Shown here: positions 19,448 through 27,494 of the stretch, in pieces
Position numbering within the stretch: the stretch's first letter is position 1
Layout: each line of letters opens with the position of its first letter
Origin: Pseudomonas viridiflava
GTDB taxonomy: Bacteria; Pseudomonadota; Gammaproteobacteria; Pseudomonadales; Pseudomonadaceae
Assembly: GCF_900580865.1 (NCBI RefSeq)
Contig: NZ_UTBZ01000017.1
Coordinates: 1-50,986, forward strand
DNA length: 50,986 nt
Direction: 5' to 3'
Position numbers and translations under genes: made by a program
The notes under the pieces: model-generated
Database searches by the model: none
Seen by the model: only the letters and a program-made list of their open reading frames with translations
Told to the model about the DNA's origin: nothing

Positions 19448-19520
19448 TCTTCGCGAGCAGGCTCGCTCCCACATTTTGAAATGCAATCCCCTGTGGGAGC
19501 GAGCCTGCTCGCGAAAGCGG
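19448..19520. repeat. REP pair after cobS
   Basis: TCGCGAGCAGGCTCGCTCCC (from 19451) faces CTGTGGGAGCGAGCCTGCTC (from 19491), an inverted REP pair with a short spacer closing the cobalamin operon. Confidence 0.95.
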
Positions 19521-19579
19521 TATGTCAGGCGCCACAAATGTTATGGGTAAACTCATCTGTAACTTGATTTAACACAGTC

Positions 19580-19595
19580 GCGGGTATATACACGC
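19580..19595. promoter_or_regulatory. Probable MarR operator upstream of its own gene
   Basis: GCGGGTATATACACGC is a 16-bp near-palindrome, one base different from the perfect site at 20026-20041. It ends 3 bp before the marR-type start codon, where bound repressor would block expression. Confidence 0.75.
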
Positions 19596-19598
19596 ATC

Positions 19599-20003
19599 AT
19601 GCTTCCTTCTCAGTGTTTGTGCACCAACCTGCGTCGCGCCGCTCGTGGCGTCAGCAGGCATTACGACGGCGCTCTCGACGGCTTCGGGATCAACGTTGCC
19701 CAGTATTCTTTGCTGTGCAACCTGCAGCGTCTGGATCAACCGAGTATTTCCGAGCTGGCCGAAGCCATGGGCCTGGACCGCAGCACCCTCGGGCGCAATT
19801 TACGGGTGCTGGAAGGTGAGGGGCTGGTGGCATTGGCCGAGGGCGAGGACATGCGTAACCGCATCGTCAAGCTCACTGAAACCGGCGTGCAACGCCTGGC
19901 AGCAGCACTGCCAGCCTGGGAGGCGGCGCAGCAGCGGTTGATCGACCGACTGGGCGCCGAGAAGCGTGAAACCTTGCTCAGATTGCTGGATGAACTGGCC
20001 TGA
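19599..20003 (+). CDS. MarR-family transcriptional regulator
   Basis: A 134-residue winged-helix regulator. QPSISELAEAMGLDRSTLGR is the recognition helix-turn-helix and LEGEGLVALAEGEDMRNRIV the wing; the flanking helices form the dimer interface usual for MarR. Matching palindromes lie immediately before this gene and before the following MFS gene, so it probably represses both. It contains Cys8 near the N-terminus (LPSQCLCTN has two), which could be an oxidation sensor, but that is only a guess. The effector is unknown. Confidence 0.9.
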   Translation: MLPSQCLCTNLRRAARGVSRHYDGALDGFGINVAQYSLLCNLQRLDQPSISELAEAMGLDRSTLGRNLRVLEGEGLVALAEGEDMRNRIVKLTETGVQRLAAALPAWEAAQQRLIDRLGAEKRETLLRLLDELA

Positions 20004-20025
20004 GGCCGGTCTTTTCCAAACTCAA

Positions 20026-20041
20026 GCGGGTATATACCCGC
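20026..20041. promoter_or_regulatory. Perfect 16-bp palindromic operator before the MFS gene
   Basis: GCGGGTATATACCCGC is its own reverse complement and lies 15 bp before the MFS start, between it and the MarR regulator. With 19580-19595 it defines a likely operator consensus GCGGGTATATACMCGC. Confidence 0.8.
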
Positions 20042-20056
20042 AAGCGGAGAACAACA

Positions 20057-21265
20057 ATGACATCGATGTGGCGTACGTACGGTTGGGTGTTGGTCGGGAG
20101 TGCGCTGATCCTGGCGTTGTCATTGGGCGTGCGGCACGGTTTCGGTCTGTTCCTGTCACCGATGAGTGCGCAGTTCGGCTGGGGGCGTGAGGTGTTCGCC
20201 TTCGCCATCGCTTTGCAGAATCTGATCTGGGGTCTGGCGCAGCCGTTTACCGGTGCGCTGGCCGACCGTTTCGGTGCGGCAAAAGTAGTGCTGATCGGTG
20301 GCGTGCTGTATGCGCTGGGTCTGGTGTGCATGGGCCTGTCGGACTCGGCGGTGACGCTGTCGCTGAGTGCTGGTCTGCTGATCGGTATCGGCCTGTCCGG
20401 CACTTCGTTCTCGGTGATTCTCGGCGTCGTCGGCCGCGCCGTGCCGCCGGAGAAACGCAGCATGGGCATGGGCATTGCCAGCGCCGCCGGTTCGTTCGGC
20501 CAGTTCGCCATGTTGCCGGGCACCCTCGGGTTGATCGGCTGGCTCGGCTGGTCGGCGGCTCTGTTGGTTTTGGGGCTGCTGGTGGCGATGATCGTGCCGT
20601 TGGTGAGTATGCTCAAGGACAAGCCGCTGCCGGTGCTTGGCCATGAACAAACCCTGTCCGAAGCCCTGCGCGAAGCTTGCTCGCATTCCGGTTTCTGGCT
20701 GCTGGCATTCGGCTTTTTCGTCTGCGGTTTTCAGGTGGTGTTCATCGGTGTGCATCTGCCGGCGTATCTGGTCGATCAACACCTGCCGGCCTCCGTCGGT
20801 ACCACGGTGCTGGCGTTGATCGGCTTGTTCAATATCTTCGGCACTTACACCGCCGGCTGGCTCGGTGGGCGCATGTCCAAGCCGCGTTTGCTCACCGCGC
20901 TATACCTGTTGCGCGCGGTGGTGATCGTGCTGTTCCTGTGGCTACCGGTGACGACTGCGTCGGCGTACCTGTTCGGCATGGCCATGGGCTTCTTGTGGCT
21001 GTCGACGGTGCCGTTGACCAACGGTACGGTGGCGACCTTGTTTGGTGTGCGAAACCTGTCCATGCTCGGCGGCATCGTGTTCCTGTTCCATCAGCTCGGC
21101 TCGTTTCTTGGCGGCTGGCTGGGCGGGGTGGTGTATGACCGAACCGGGAGTTATGACTTGATCTGGCAAGTGGCGATTCTCTTGAGTCTGCTGGCGGCGG
21201 CGCTGAACTGGCCGGTGCGCGAGCGTCCGGTCGCACGTCTGCAAGCCGCTGCGAGCGCCGTATGA
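20057..21265 (+). CDS. MFS transporter (12 TM type)
   Basis: A 402-residue major facilitator. Twelve hydrophobic segments can be traced; the first loop motif appears as GALADRFGAAKVVLIGG (residues about 67-83), the second half equivalent as GWLGGRMSKPRLLTALYLLR. The N-terminal GVRHGFGLFLSPMSAQFGWG resembles the monocarboxylate/oxalate-formate branch. Substrate is unknown. It follows a MarR regulator at 53 bp with a palindrome between them, and its stop overlaps a 40-residue membrane microprotein gene, so the three probably respond to one inducer. Confidence 0.9.
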   Translation: MTSMWRTYGWVLVGSALILALSLGVRHGFGLFLSPMSAQFGWGREVFAFAIALQNLIWGLAQPFTGALADRFGAAKVVLIGGVLYALGLVCMGLSDSAVTLSLSAGLLIGIGLSGTSFSVILGVVGRAVPPEKRSMGMGIASAAGSFGQFAMLPGTLGLIGWLGWSAALLVLGLLVAMIVPLVSMLKDKPLPVLGHEQTLSEALREACSHSGFWLLAFGFFVCGFQVVFIGVHLPAYLVDQHLPASVGTTVLALIGLFNIFGTYTAGWLGGRMSKPRLLTALYLLRAVVIVLFLWLPVTTASAYLFGMAMGFLWLSTVPLTNGTVATLFGVRNLSMLGGIVFLFHQLGSFLGGWLGGVVYDRTGSYDLIWQVAILLSLLAAALNWPVRERPVARLQAAASAV

Positions 21266-21384
21266 GTCAACTCTGGTCACGAATCGTCATCACCGCACTC
21301 GGCGCCGCATTGCTGGCGCTGGTGTGGTGGGGCTGGCATCAGGGCGGTCTGGCGCTGATGCAGTTGGGCATGAGCATTTGCTAG
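21262..21384 (+). CDS. 40-residue single-pass membrane microprotein
   Basis: A short ORF overlapping the MFS stop as ATGA. It encodes MSQLWSRIVITALGAALLAL, then a WWGWHQGGLALMQLGMSIC tail with a V before it: one membrane helix (about residues 8-25) preceded by an Arg and followed by a Trp/Gly-rich end. The coupling to the transporter gene argues that it is translated. It could be a small partner or stabiliser of the transporter; there is no domain to confirm this. Confidence 0.6.
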   Translation: MSQLWSRIVITALGAALLALVWWGWHQGGLALMQLGMSIC

Positions 21385-21438
21385 AAACAGGTGTGGCGAG
21401 TAACGTCGAACTCTGACAACTGCTCAAGGATGCTCGAC

Positions 21439-21999
21439 ATGCTGATGCGCTGGTGTGCTGTTCCCGCGTTGCTGATGGCGTTGACTGGTCTGGCCCAGGC
21501 CGCCGACTGTCCCGAATTGCTGCAAGGCTCGCTGCCCAAACTGCGAGCCAAGGAATCCATCGATCTGTGCAAGCAGTACGCCGACAAACCGTTGGTGGTG
21601 GTCAACACCGCAAGCTTCTGCGGTTTCGCGCCGCAGTTCGAAGGCCTTGAGGCGCTGCATAAGCGCTACGAAGGGCAAGGGCTGGAAATGCTCGGCGTGC
21701 CTTCCAATGACTTCAAGCAAGAGTCCAAGGACAGCGCCGAGACCGCCAAGGTCTGCTACGCCAACTACGGCGTGACATTCAACATGACCGAGCCGCAGAA
21801 GGTTCGTGGTGATGATGCTGCGCATCTGTTCCAGGTGCTGGCAGCACAGAGCAGCGCACCGAAGTGGAATTTCTACAAGTATGTGGTCGATCGCCAGGGC
21901 AAGGTGATCGCCAATTTCTCCAGCCTGACCAAGCCTGATGATCCGGAGTTTATTGCCGCGATCGAAAAGGCTATCGCCTCGAAACCCTTGAAACCCTGA
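21439..21999 (+). CDS. Exported glutathione peroxidase
   Basis: A 186-residue protein with a Sec signal ([20 protein letters not shown], cleavage before AADCPELL). ATG 21439 has AAGGA 8 nt upstream, whereas ATG 21430 overlaps that box. The thioredoxin-fold domain has the peroxidatic Cys in [25 protein letters not shown] replacing the usual NQFG region, and [16 protein letters not shown] with the conserved Trp and Asn. It should reduce peroxides in the periplasm, more likely using thioredoxin-type thiols than glutathione. A bidirectional terminator separates it from the fadL-type gene. Confidence 0.9.
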   Translation: MLMRWCAVPALLMALTGLAQAADCPELLQGSLPKLRAKESIDLCKQYADKPLVVVNTASFCGFAPQFEGLEALHKRYEGQGLEMLGVPSNDFKQESKDSAETAKVCYANYGVTFNMTEPQKVRGDDAAHLFQVLAAQSSAPKWNFYKYVVDRQGKVIANFSSLTKPDDPEFIAAIEKAIASKPLKP

Positions 22000-22001
22000 G
22001 C

Positions 22002-22090
22002 TGTAGGAGCTGCGGCACACTGCGATCTTTTGCTTTTAAACAAAACAGATCGAAAGATCGCAGCCTCATTGCACTCGACCGCTCCTGCAG
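22002..22090. repeat. Inverted repeat of the TAGGAGCTGC...GCGATCTTTTG family
   Basis: TGTAGGAGCTGCGG and TGCGATCTTTTGCTTTT are answered by GATCGAAAGATCGCAG and GCTCCTGCAG. The same family occurs at 27408-27493 and 31123-31211, so it is a dispersed extragenic element distinct from the REP. Confidence 0.85.
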
Positions 22091-22110
22091 GTCGCACAAA
22101 TTTCAGGCAT

Positions 22111-22149
22111 AAAAAAGCCCCGCTTTCTGCAAGGAGAGCGGGGCTTTTT
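22111..22149. terminator. Bidirectional terminator between glutathione peroxidase and FadL-type genes
   Basis: AAAAAAGCCCCGCT pairs with AGCGGGGCTTTTT around a short loop. A and T runs on both sides allow it to act for both convergent genes. Confidence 0.88.
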
Positions 22150-22180
22150 GTTGGCGAGGGACTAGCCTCGCCGCACAGCA

Positions 22181-23452
22181 TCAGAAGCGGTAAGTCGCGC
22201 CGACACCGAAACCGTTTGCCGAGTTTTCATACTTGGCGTCGTAGGTCTGGCCACGGTTGTTTTCGTTGCGGATCTTGACCGACTCTTCCTTCAGGTACGA
22301 GTAAGCGACGTCGATGGTCAGGTCGTCGGTCGGGCTCCAGCCAGCACCGATACTGAAGATGGTGCGGTCGCCAGTCGGAATGCGCGGCGAACGGTCTTCG
22401 TTATTGGTCGGCGACTGGTCGAACGTCAGACCGGTACGCAATACCCATTCCTTGTTCAACTGATACGACGTACCCACGGCGTAGGCCCAGGAGTCGTGCC
22501 AATTCTGGTCTTCGTTGATCGAACCGAACTGGCCGGCCAGCAGCGGCTGTACCCCAGAGTTTTTCACGGTGATTTTTTCCAGCTGGCTCCAGCGGGTCCA
22601 GGTGGTACCGGCATACACATTCCAGCGATCGTTGATCGCCTGGGTAACCGAGAGGTCGACCGATTCAGGTGTGGTGATCTTCAGCGAAGCGTCGTACTTC
22701 TGGTTGGCGCCCAGGCCGATTGCACCCAGCACACCGTAGTTGACCTTGGTGTTGCCTTCGAGTTTGTAGTCGACTTTCGAGTGGTAGGTCAGACCGACGC
22801 GAGTGGTGTCGGTGGCTTGTACCAGCAGGCCGACGTTGTAGCCCAATGCGGTGTCGTCACCCTTGATCTTGACCTTGCCGTCCGGCGCAGCCTGAGTGAT
22901 CGACAGGTTGGATTCCAGCGAACCGTCAATGCGGTTGATGGTTGGGCCGAAACCGATCGACACTTTGTCGTTGAATGCGTAGCTGACGGTCGGTTGGAAA
23001 GTAATGACTTGTACTTCGGACTTGCTGCCAAAGTAACGGCCGGCAAAGCCGTTTTCATAATCAGTGATCAGGCCGAACGGCACATAAACACCGAGACCGA
23101 ATGCCCAGTGATCATCGATCGGTTTGACGTAGAAGCCCATAGGTACAGCGGTGAAGGGCACCATGTCGCCTTTGTTGCTGCCGCCGTTGGGGCTGGAGCT
23201 GGCATTGCTGATATCGGTATGAGCATCGACAACCGCTACGCCACCGGTCACTTGTTCGCGCTTGATGCGCGACATGCCGGCAGGGTTGCCATAAACGGTG
23301 CTTGCGTCGTCGGCAGAAGAAGATCGCCCGGCAAAACCAGTCCCCATCCCGCTGATGCTTTGTTCGTTGAGGGCAAAGCCGGCCGCAAAAATTTGAGTGG
23401 AGGCAAGGGTAACGGCGAGGCTAAGGGTGGTTTTGAGCATGACTTTTTTCAT
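22181..23452 (-). CDS. OmpP1/FadL-family outer-membrane transporter
   Basis: A 423-residue beta-barrel protein with a signal peptide ending ...STQIFA. The mature N-terminus AGFALNEQSISGMGTGFAGR and DDASTVYGNPAGMSRI are the FadL hallmark (hatch with NPA). The last residue is Phe (GATYRF), the outer-membrane insertion signal. FadL proteins pass long-chain fatty acids or other hydrophobic compounds across the outer membrane. The start at 23452 has GGAG 8 nt upstream. Single-gene unit. Confidence 0.93.
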   Translation of the reverse strand: MKKVMLKTTLSLAVTLASTQIFAAGFALNEQSISGMGTGFAGRSSSADDASTVYGNPAGMSRIKREQVTGGVAVVDAHTDISNASSSPNGGSNKGDMVPFTAVPMGFYVKPIDDHWAFGLGVYVPFGLITDYENGFAGRYFGSKSEVQVITFQPTVSYAFNDKVSIGFGPTINRIDGSLESNLSITQAAPDGKVKIKGDDTALGYNVGLLVQATDTTRVGLTYHSKVDYKLEGNTKVNYGVLGAIGLGANQKYDASLKITTPESVDLSVTQAINDRWNVYAGTTWTRWSQLEKITVKNSGVQPLLAGQFGSINEDQNWHDSWAYAVGTSYQLNKEWVLRTGLTFDQSPTNNEDRSPRIPTGDRTIFSIGAGWSPTDDLTIDVAYSYLKEESVKIRNENNRGQTYDAKYENSANGFGVGATYRF

Positions 23453-23598
23453 TATTAGAACTCCTGGTGATCACCGGGGCGAAAATTACCAACATTTTCG
23501 TCCCAGCGCTATAGTCCGTATGCCTTGAGTTAGAGCGGTTTTGTAGGACAATCCGACCAAAATCGCGACCTGTTGTGCGATCTTCTGAAACCGGTCGG

Positions 23599-24081
23599 TC
23601 AGCAAGCGACCTGATTCACCGTTGAAACACAGGTGTGCCAGGCAAAAGTGAAGTCGCGCAGACGACCTTGGGGTTGAAAGGTCTGACGCCAGATTCGCGC
23701 CATTCCCAGCAAATCGTTGGAATCGGGGAGGGTGGGGTTTTGCTCCTCGACCAGCAGCCAGGCAATGGCCGTGGCGTAACGCAGATTTACCGTCAATTCC
23801 AGGTGCGGACCGGTCAAAAAGGCATGCTGACTGGCGAGGCCGCGAACCAGGCTGGCACGTTCCGGATCGAGTGCCAGGTAATCATCCCAAAGGGCTTGAT
23901 GGCGATGCTCGGCAATCCGGTAGAGGCCGTGGCCACGGCGGTCATGCAGGGCGGAACCCAGGGCTGACTGGCTGGCGGCGATGCCCAGCAGCAGAGATTC
24001 GGCAGTCGCGCTGTGACGTCCCAGATAGATCAGCGTAGGACGGATCACGTAGCGGCACAGTTCGCTGGCAGCGATACCCAT
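23599..24081 (-). CDS. Uncharacterised protein (160 residues)
   Basis: I do not recognise a named family. The protein is mainly helical, with no signal or membrane segment, and carries MGIAASELCRYVIRPTLIYL at the N-terminus and a RHQALWDDYLALDPERASLV segment around residues 61-80. The pattern of a C-R-Y-V-I-R-P start followed by helices resembles small conserved proteins often seen as phage-antirepressor-like or structural annotations, but I cannot support either. Codon use is that of its neighbours. It is transcribed alone. Confidence 0.7.
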   Translation of the reverse strand: MGIAASELCRYVIRPTLIYLGRHSATAESLLLGIAASQSALGSALHDRRGHGLYRIAEHRHQALWDDYLALDPERASLVRGLASQHAFLTGPHLELTVNLRYATAIAWLLVEEQNPTLPDSNDLLGMARIWRQTFQPQGRLRDFTFAWHTCVSTVNQVAC

Positions 24082-24303
24082 AAAACCCTCGGTTCTTGTT
24101 ATTAATGGCGAGTCCTGAAGGGGGGCTTGGCAGCAGTGGATCGGTTCAGGCTCGCCGCAAGCGGATCACGCCGCTTGAGTTGAAGTGTAGTGTCATATTC
24201 GCGACGTAAAGGCCTGTTTTTAAAATATTTCCGGCTTCGAGTTATAACCGTTATATCGGATGGTGCTTAAGCGCAACGGGTAAAAAGTGAAACATCGGGC
24301 AAT

Positions 24304-24338
24304 AAAAAGCCCCGCATTTTGTGCGGGGCTTTTGCTTT
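24304..24338. terminator. Terminator after the 74-residue protein gene
   Basis: AAAAAGCCCCGCA and TGCGGGGCTTTTGCTTTT form a strong stem with a TTT loop. In the minus direction the stem is followed by TTTTT, so it terminates the gene starting at 24580. Confidence 0.87.
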
Positions 24339-24355
24339 TGCAGCCTTTTCGGCTC

Positions 24356-24580
24356 TCAGGCAATCAATGCCTGACGGGTACGGTCGATCACGGCCTGCAG
24401 CGGTTCGGCGCTGGAGTATTGATCGGGGTACAAACGCTCGCTGTGGCGGGCGATACCGTGCTCGTTGACCAGCGTGAAGCTGAAGCAGCCTTTGCGAGCG
24501 GCCATGATCAGGCAGTTCATTGGAGCAAAAGCATTGGTTAGGGTGCGAATGGCATCCTGAGTATGGATTTGAGTAGACAT
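24356..24580 (-). CDS. Small uncharacterised protein (74 residues)
   Basis: A compact protein with no signal peptide. NAFAPMNCLIMAARKGCFSF and LVNEHGIARHSERLYPDQYS suggest a small alpha/beta fold. AGGAACACC lies 8-12 nt before the ATG and a terminator lies just past the stop, which supports a genuine monocistronic gene. No function can be assigned. Confidence 0.7.
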   Translation of the reverse strand: MSTQIHTQDAIRTLTNAFAPMNCLIMAARKGCFSFTLVNEHGIARHSERLYPDQYSSAEPLQAVIDRTRQALIA

Positions 24581-25543
24581 AGTTATTAGGTGTTCCTACA
24601 AATGACACGGATAAGAACCGTGCAACGTTAAAACGTTCCAGTAACGTCGACCACCATTGGTCGAACGAAGAACCCGACTGGAACAAAGCAGCCAGTTTGA
24701 AGCGCAATTAAGTTGGCGCGCTTGGGCTGGCAGGTAGGTACTTAGGAGGGCAGGCAACACATCAAGGGCAAAGGTTCTGGGCCCGGGGTGAAGATCCTGA
24801 TCAATTTGCAGGTTGGTTCGGTCAGAGTAAGTGGTCTTCGCAACACCCTTCGCATCATTCGAAGGCAGTGTCGTCGCAAGATTTACCTGGAAACCATCGA
24901 GGGGTCGTTCCCGCTTTTTTCGGTAGGGCTTCTTGGAAGAAGGCTGACCGTGGGGATGTGTTCGACCGGAATTGACTTTCAGCTTGGTACTAACGCCGCG
25001 GATAGTAACGGATCGAAATGGCTAAAGCAAACTTCGTGTAGAAAAACATTGCAGCCACAGATTGAGCCTGCTTTGCGTGGTTGCTCAATTGCCCGGAATT
25101 GGCGCATTGATTGACCGTCGGTCGGTGAAGATATTTTCATCGAGGCGCGCGCCAGACTGGTTTATCCCCAGACCGACTGCCAAAACGACCCGAAAAAGCG
25201 CAGCGATATAACCAGGTAACAGGTACTTGTGCACATTAGTTGCGCAGGCTGTAACGGCGCTGTCATACCAATCCTGACTCCAATGGCTGCCTGCAACGAA
25301 AGTTTAAGTCAATGAAAAACATCGCTTTTTTTTGTTGGTGAAAAAATCGTCAGTTTGACTGCGAGCCCCATTCCATAAGGCTTTGCGAGAGTTGGAGGGC
25401 GGTTGTCCACTGAGTTATCCACAGCTTCTGTGGATTGTCCCGAGCGCTTGCTCTAGGACGGGCGTGCCGGGTTATTTTTCGACTTTACCTGTAAGAAAAA
25501 GAGAGTAGAGTGGCGCGCCTTCCGATTCGTCCCACAGTGCTTT
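24581..25543. other. Gene-free stretch of about 960 bp
   Basis: No reading frame here has convincing codon use or a ribosome-binding site; a 108-codon frame at 24788-25114 is judged fortuitous. The stretch contains an AACGTTAAAACGTT palindrome (about 24624-24637), AT-rich patches near 25300-25345 and one perfect DnaA box (25415-25423). It could hold an unannotated small RNA or decayed genes; nothing more can be said by eye. Confidence 0.5.
25415..25423 (+). promoter_or_regulatory. Perfect DnaA box
   Basis: TTATCCACA matches the DnaA 9-mer exactly. An imperfect inverted partner (TGTGGATTG) begins seven bases further on. It is about 120 bp upstream of the Sel1-like gene; isolated boxes can be regulatory or titrating. 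Confidence 0.5.
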
Positions 25544-25867
25544 ATGAAGTTTCGCTCAGTATCAGACTCTGTTACCTCACAACCTCCTGCTGTTACCCCG
25601 CCCAAGCGATTTACCGTTCGCGTCGCCGAGTGGCTGCTCGACAGCCCGCGCCTGAGCGACAGTCATAATGCCAAGCACCTCGCTGGACGCCTGCTCAAAC
25701 AGCCGGCGCGTGATGGCGTCGTGGCTGCACAAAGCCGTCTCGGCCAATTGATGTGCCGCGAGTGCGGTAACGCACGGGACCGGCGTATCGGCCAGGATCT
25801 GCTGCGTCAGGCCGCCCGTGCCGGCGATCGTCGTGCGCAGCAGGAACTCGGTCTGCTCGAAGACTGA
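25544..25867 (+). CDS. Short Sel1-like repeat protein
   Basis: A 107-residue protein with an N-terminal Pro/Thr-rich lead and then two Sel1-type helical hairpins: LLKQPARDGVVAAQSRLGQL and LRQAARAGDRRAQQELGLL fit the A-x-x-G-x-x-x-A-Q-x-x-L-G pattern. Two cysteines (CRECGN) lie between them. Sel1 repeats bind partner proteins; no enzymatic role is visible. It precedes rmuC by about 60 bp on the same strand and may share its transcript. Confidence 0.75.
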   Translation: MKFRSVSDSVTSQPPAVTPPKRFTVRVAEWLLDSPRLSDSHNAKHLAGRLLKQPARDGVVAAQSRLGQLMCRECGNARDRRIGQDLLRQAARAGDRRAQQELGLLED

Positions 25868-25928
25868 GCTGTCCAAGACCTGACACCTTGGTTAACCTTC
25901 AGGCTTTATAAGATCGGCGGGAGTGGCT

Positions 25929-27407
25929 ATGGCGATGGACTTGACCAGCGTATTGCTGGGGCTTGCAGGGGCGGGATTGCCACTGCTGGCGCTGGCCTGG
26001 CAGTTGCAACGCCGGGCGAGCAACGGCCAGGCTGAGGTCGCCCTGCTCGAAGAGCGGCTGGCCATGGCCCAACTGGCGCAGGATGGGCTTAACGCGCAGC
26101 TCGACGCCAGCCGCGATGAAGTTGCCGATCTCGGCCAGGCCAATGCCGCCAAGCAGGCTGATCTGGCCGCACTGCGCCGCGAAGTCGAACTGCTGCAGAT
26201 CGAGCGTGACGACGCCCGCGACGCCTCCCACGCCTGGAACCTCGAACGCGCCAACAAGGAAGCTGAGCTGCGCCGCCTCGACGCACAGTCCGCTTCGCTG
26301 AACGCCGAGCTGCGCGAGCAACAGGAAAGCCACCAGCAACGCCTTAACGACCTGCAAGGCTCACGCGATGAACTGCGTGCGCAGTTTGCCGAGCTGGCCG
26401 GGAAGATCTTCGATGAGCGCGAGCAGCGTTTTGCCGAGACCAGTCAGCAACGTCTTGGGCAATTGCTCGACCCGCTCAAGGAACGTATTCAGTCCTTCGA
26501 AAAACGTGTCGAAGAAAGTTATCAGGCCGAGGCCCGGGAGCGCTTCTCGCTGGCCAAGGAGCTGGAGCGCTTGCAGGCGCTCAATCTGCGTCTGAGCGAC
26601 GAAGCCACCAACCTTACCCGTGCCCTCAAAGGCCAGAAAACCCAAGGCAACTGGGGTGAGCTGATTCTGGAGCGAGTGCTTGAGCACGCCGGTCTGGAGA
26701 AGGGCCGCGAGTACCAGACTCAGGTCAACCTCAAAGGCCCGGACGGCGAGCGCTTCCAGCCTGACGTGATCATTTACCTGCCGGGCGACAAGCAAGTGGT
26801 GGTGGACTCCAAGGTGAGCCTCACCGCGTATCAGCAGTACGTGGCTGCCGACGACGACAGCCTAGGGCAGATCGCGATCAAGCAGCACGTGCTGTCGTTG
26901 CGCAATCACGTCAAAGGCTTGGCCGGCAAGGACTACAAACGCCTGGAAGGGCTGCACAGCCTGGATTTCGTTTTGCTCTTCGTGCCGATCGAAGCGGCGT
27001 TTTCGGCGGCGTTGCAGGCTGAGCCGAGCCTGTTCCAGGAAGCCTTCGACCGCAACATCGTCATCGTCAGCCCGACCACGTTGCTGGCGACGCTGCGGGT
27101 GATCGACAGTCTGTGGAAGCAGGAGCGCCAGAGTCAGAACGCCCGGGAAATCGCCGAGCGCGCCGGGTGGCTGTACGACAAGTTTGTGCTGTTCATTCAG
27201 GATCTGGACGAAGTCGGTAATCGCCTGCAGCAGCTGGATAAAGCCTACAGCTCAGCGCGCAACAAGCTCACAGAGGGGCGCGGCAACCTGGTCAGCCGCA
27301 GTGAACAGCTGAAATTGCTCGGTGCGCGGGCGAGTAAAAGCTTGCCGGCGGATTTGCTGGAGCGGGCGATGACCGATGTCGATGGCCTCGTCGAGCTTCC
27401 TGAATAA
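25929..27407 (+). CDS. rmuC: DNA recombination protein RmuC
   Basis: A 492-residue protein with an N-terminal membrane segment (DLTSVLLGLAGAGLPLLALA), a long coiled coil (about residues 30-200, rich in E-L-x-x-L patterns) and a nuclease-like core of the PD-(D/E)xK type: NWGELILERVLEHAGL, FQPDVIIYLPGDKQVVVDSK (D...VVDSK catalytic set) and LDFVLLFVPIEAAF. RmuC limits inversion recombination in E. coli. ATG 25929 is chosen because GGAG sits 5 nt before it; GTG 25923 is too close to the box. Length is normal. Confidence 0.93.
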   Translation: MAMDLTSVLLGLAGAGLPLLALAWQLQRRASNGQAEVALLEERLAMAQLAQDGLNAQLDASRDEVADLGQANAAKQADLAALRREVELLQIERDDARDASHAWNLERANKEAELRRLDAQSASLNAELREQQESHQQRLNDLQGSRDELRAQFAELAGKIFDEREQRFAETSQQRLGQLLDPLKERIQSFEKRVEESYQAEARERFSLAKELERLQALNLRLSDEATNLTRALKGQKTQGNWGELILERVLEHAGLEKGREYQTQVNLKGPDGERFQPDVIIYLPGDKQVVVDSKVSLTAYQQYVAADDDSLGQIAIKQHVLSLRNHVKGLAGKDYKRLEGLHSLDFVLLFVPIEAAFSAALQAEPSLFQEAFDRNIVIVSPTTLLATLRVIDSLWKQERQSQNAREIAERAGWLYDKFVLFIQDLDEVGNRLQQLDKAYSSARNKLTEGRGNLVSRSEQLKLLGARASKSLPADLLERAMTDVDGLVELPE

Positions 27408-27493
27408 AGATCAAAAGATCGCAGCCTGCGGCAGCTCCTACAGGATGTACGCCATACCCATGTAGGAGCTGCCGGAGGCTGCGATCTTTTGCT
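27408..27493. repeat. Inverted repeat of the TAGGAGCTGC family between rmuC and the hybrid kinase
   Basis: AGATCAAAAGATCGCAGCCT ... GCAGCTCCTACA is answered by TGTAGGAGCTGC ... GGCTGCGATCTTTTG. It lies between two convergent stops and may act as a terminator for both. Confidence 0.88.
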
Positions 27494-27494
27494 T

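Noticed and set aside
24788..25114. 108-codon open frame in the gene-free stretch
   Set aside because: No ribosome-binding site, odd residue mix (many Arg, Cys, Ser) and no family resemblance.
25415..25440. Possible replication origin
   Set aside because: Only one perfect box, with no cluster or dnaA/dnaN/gidA neighbours.
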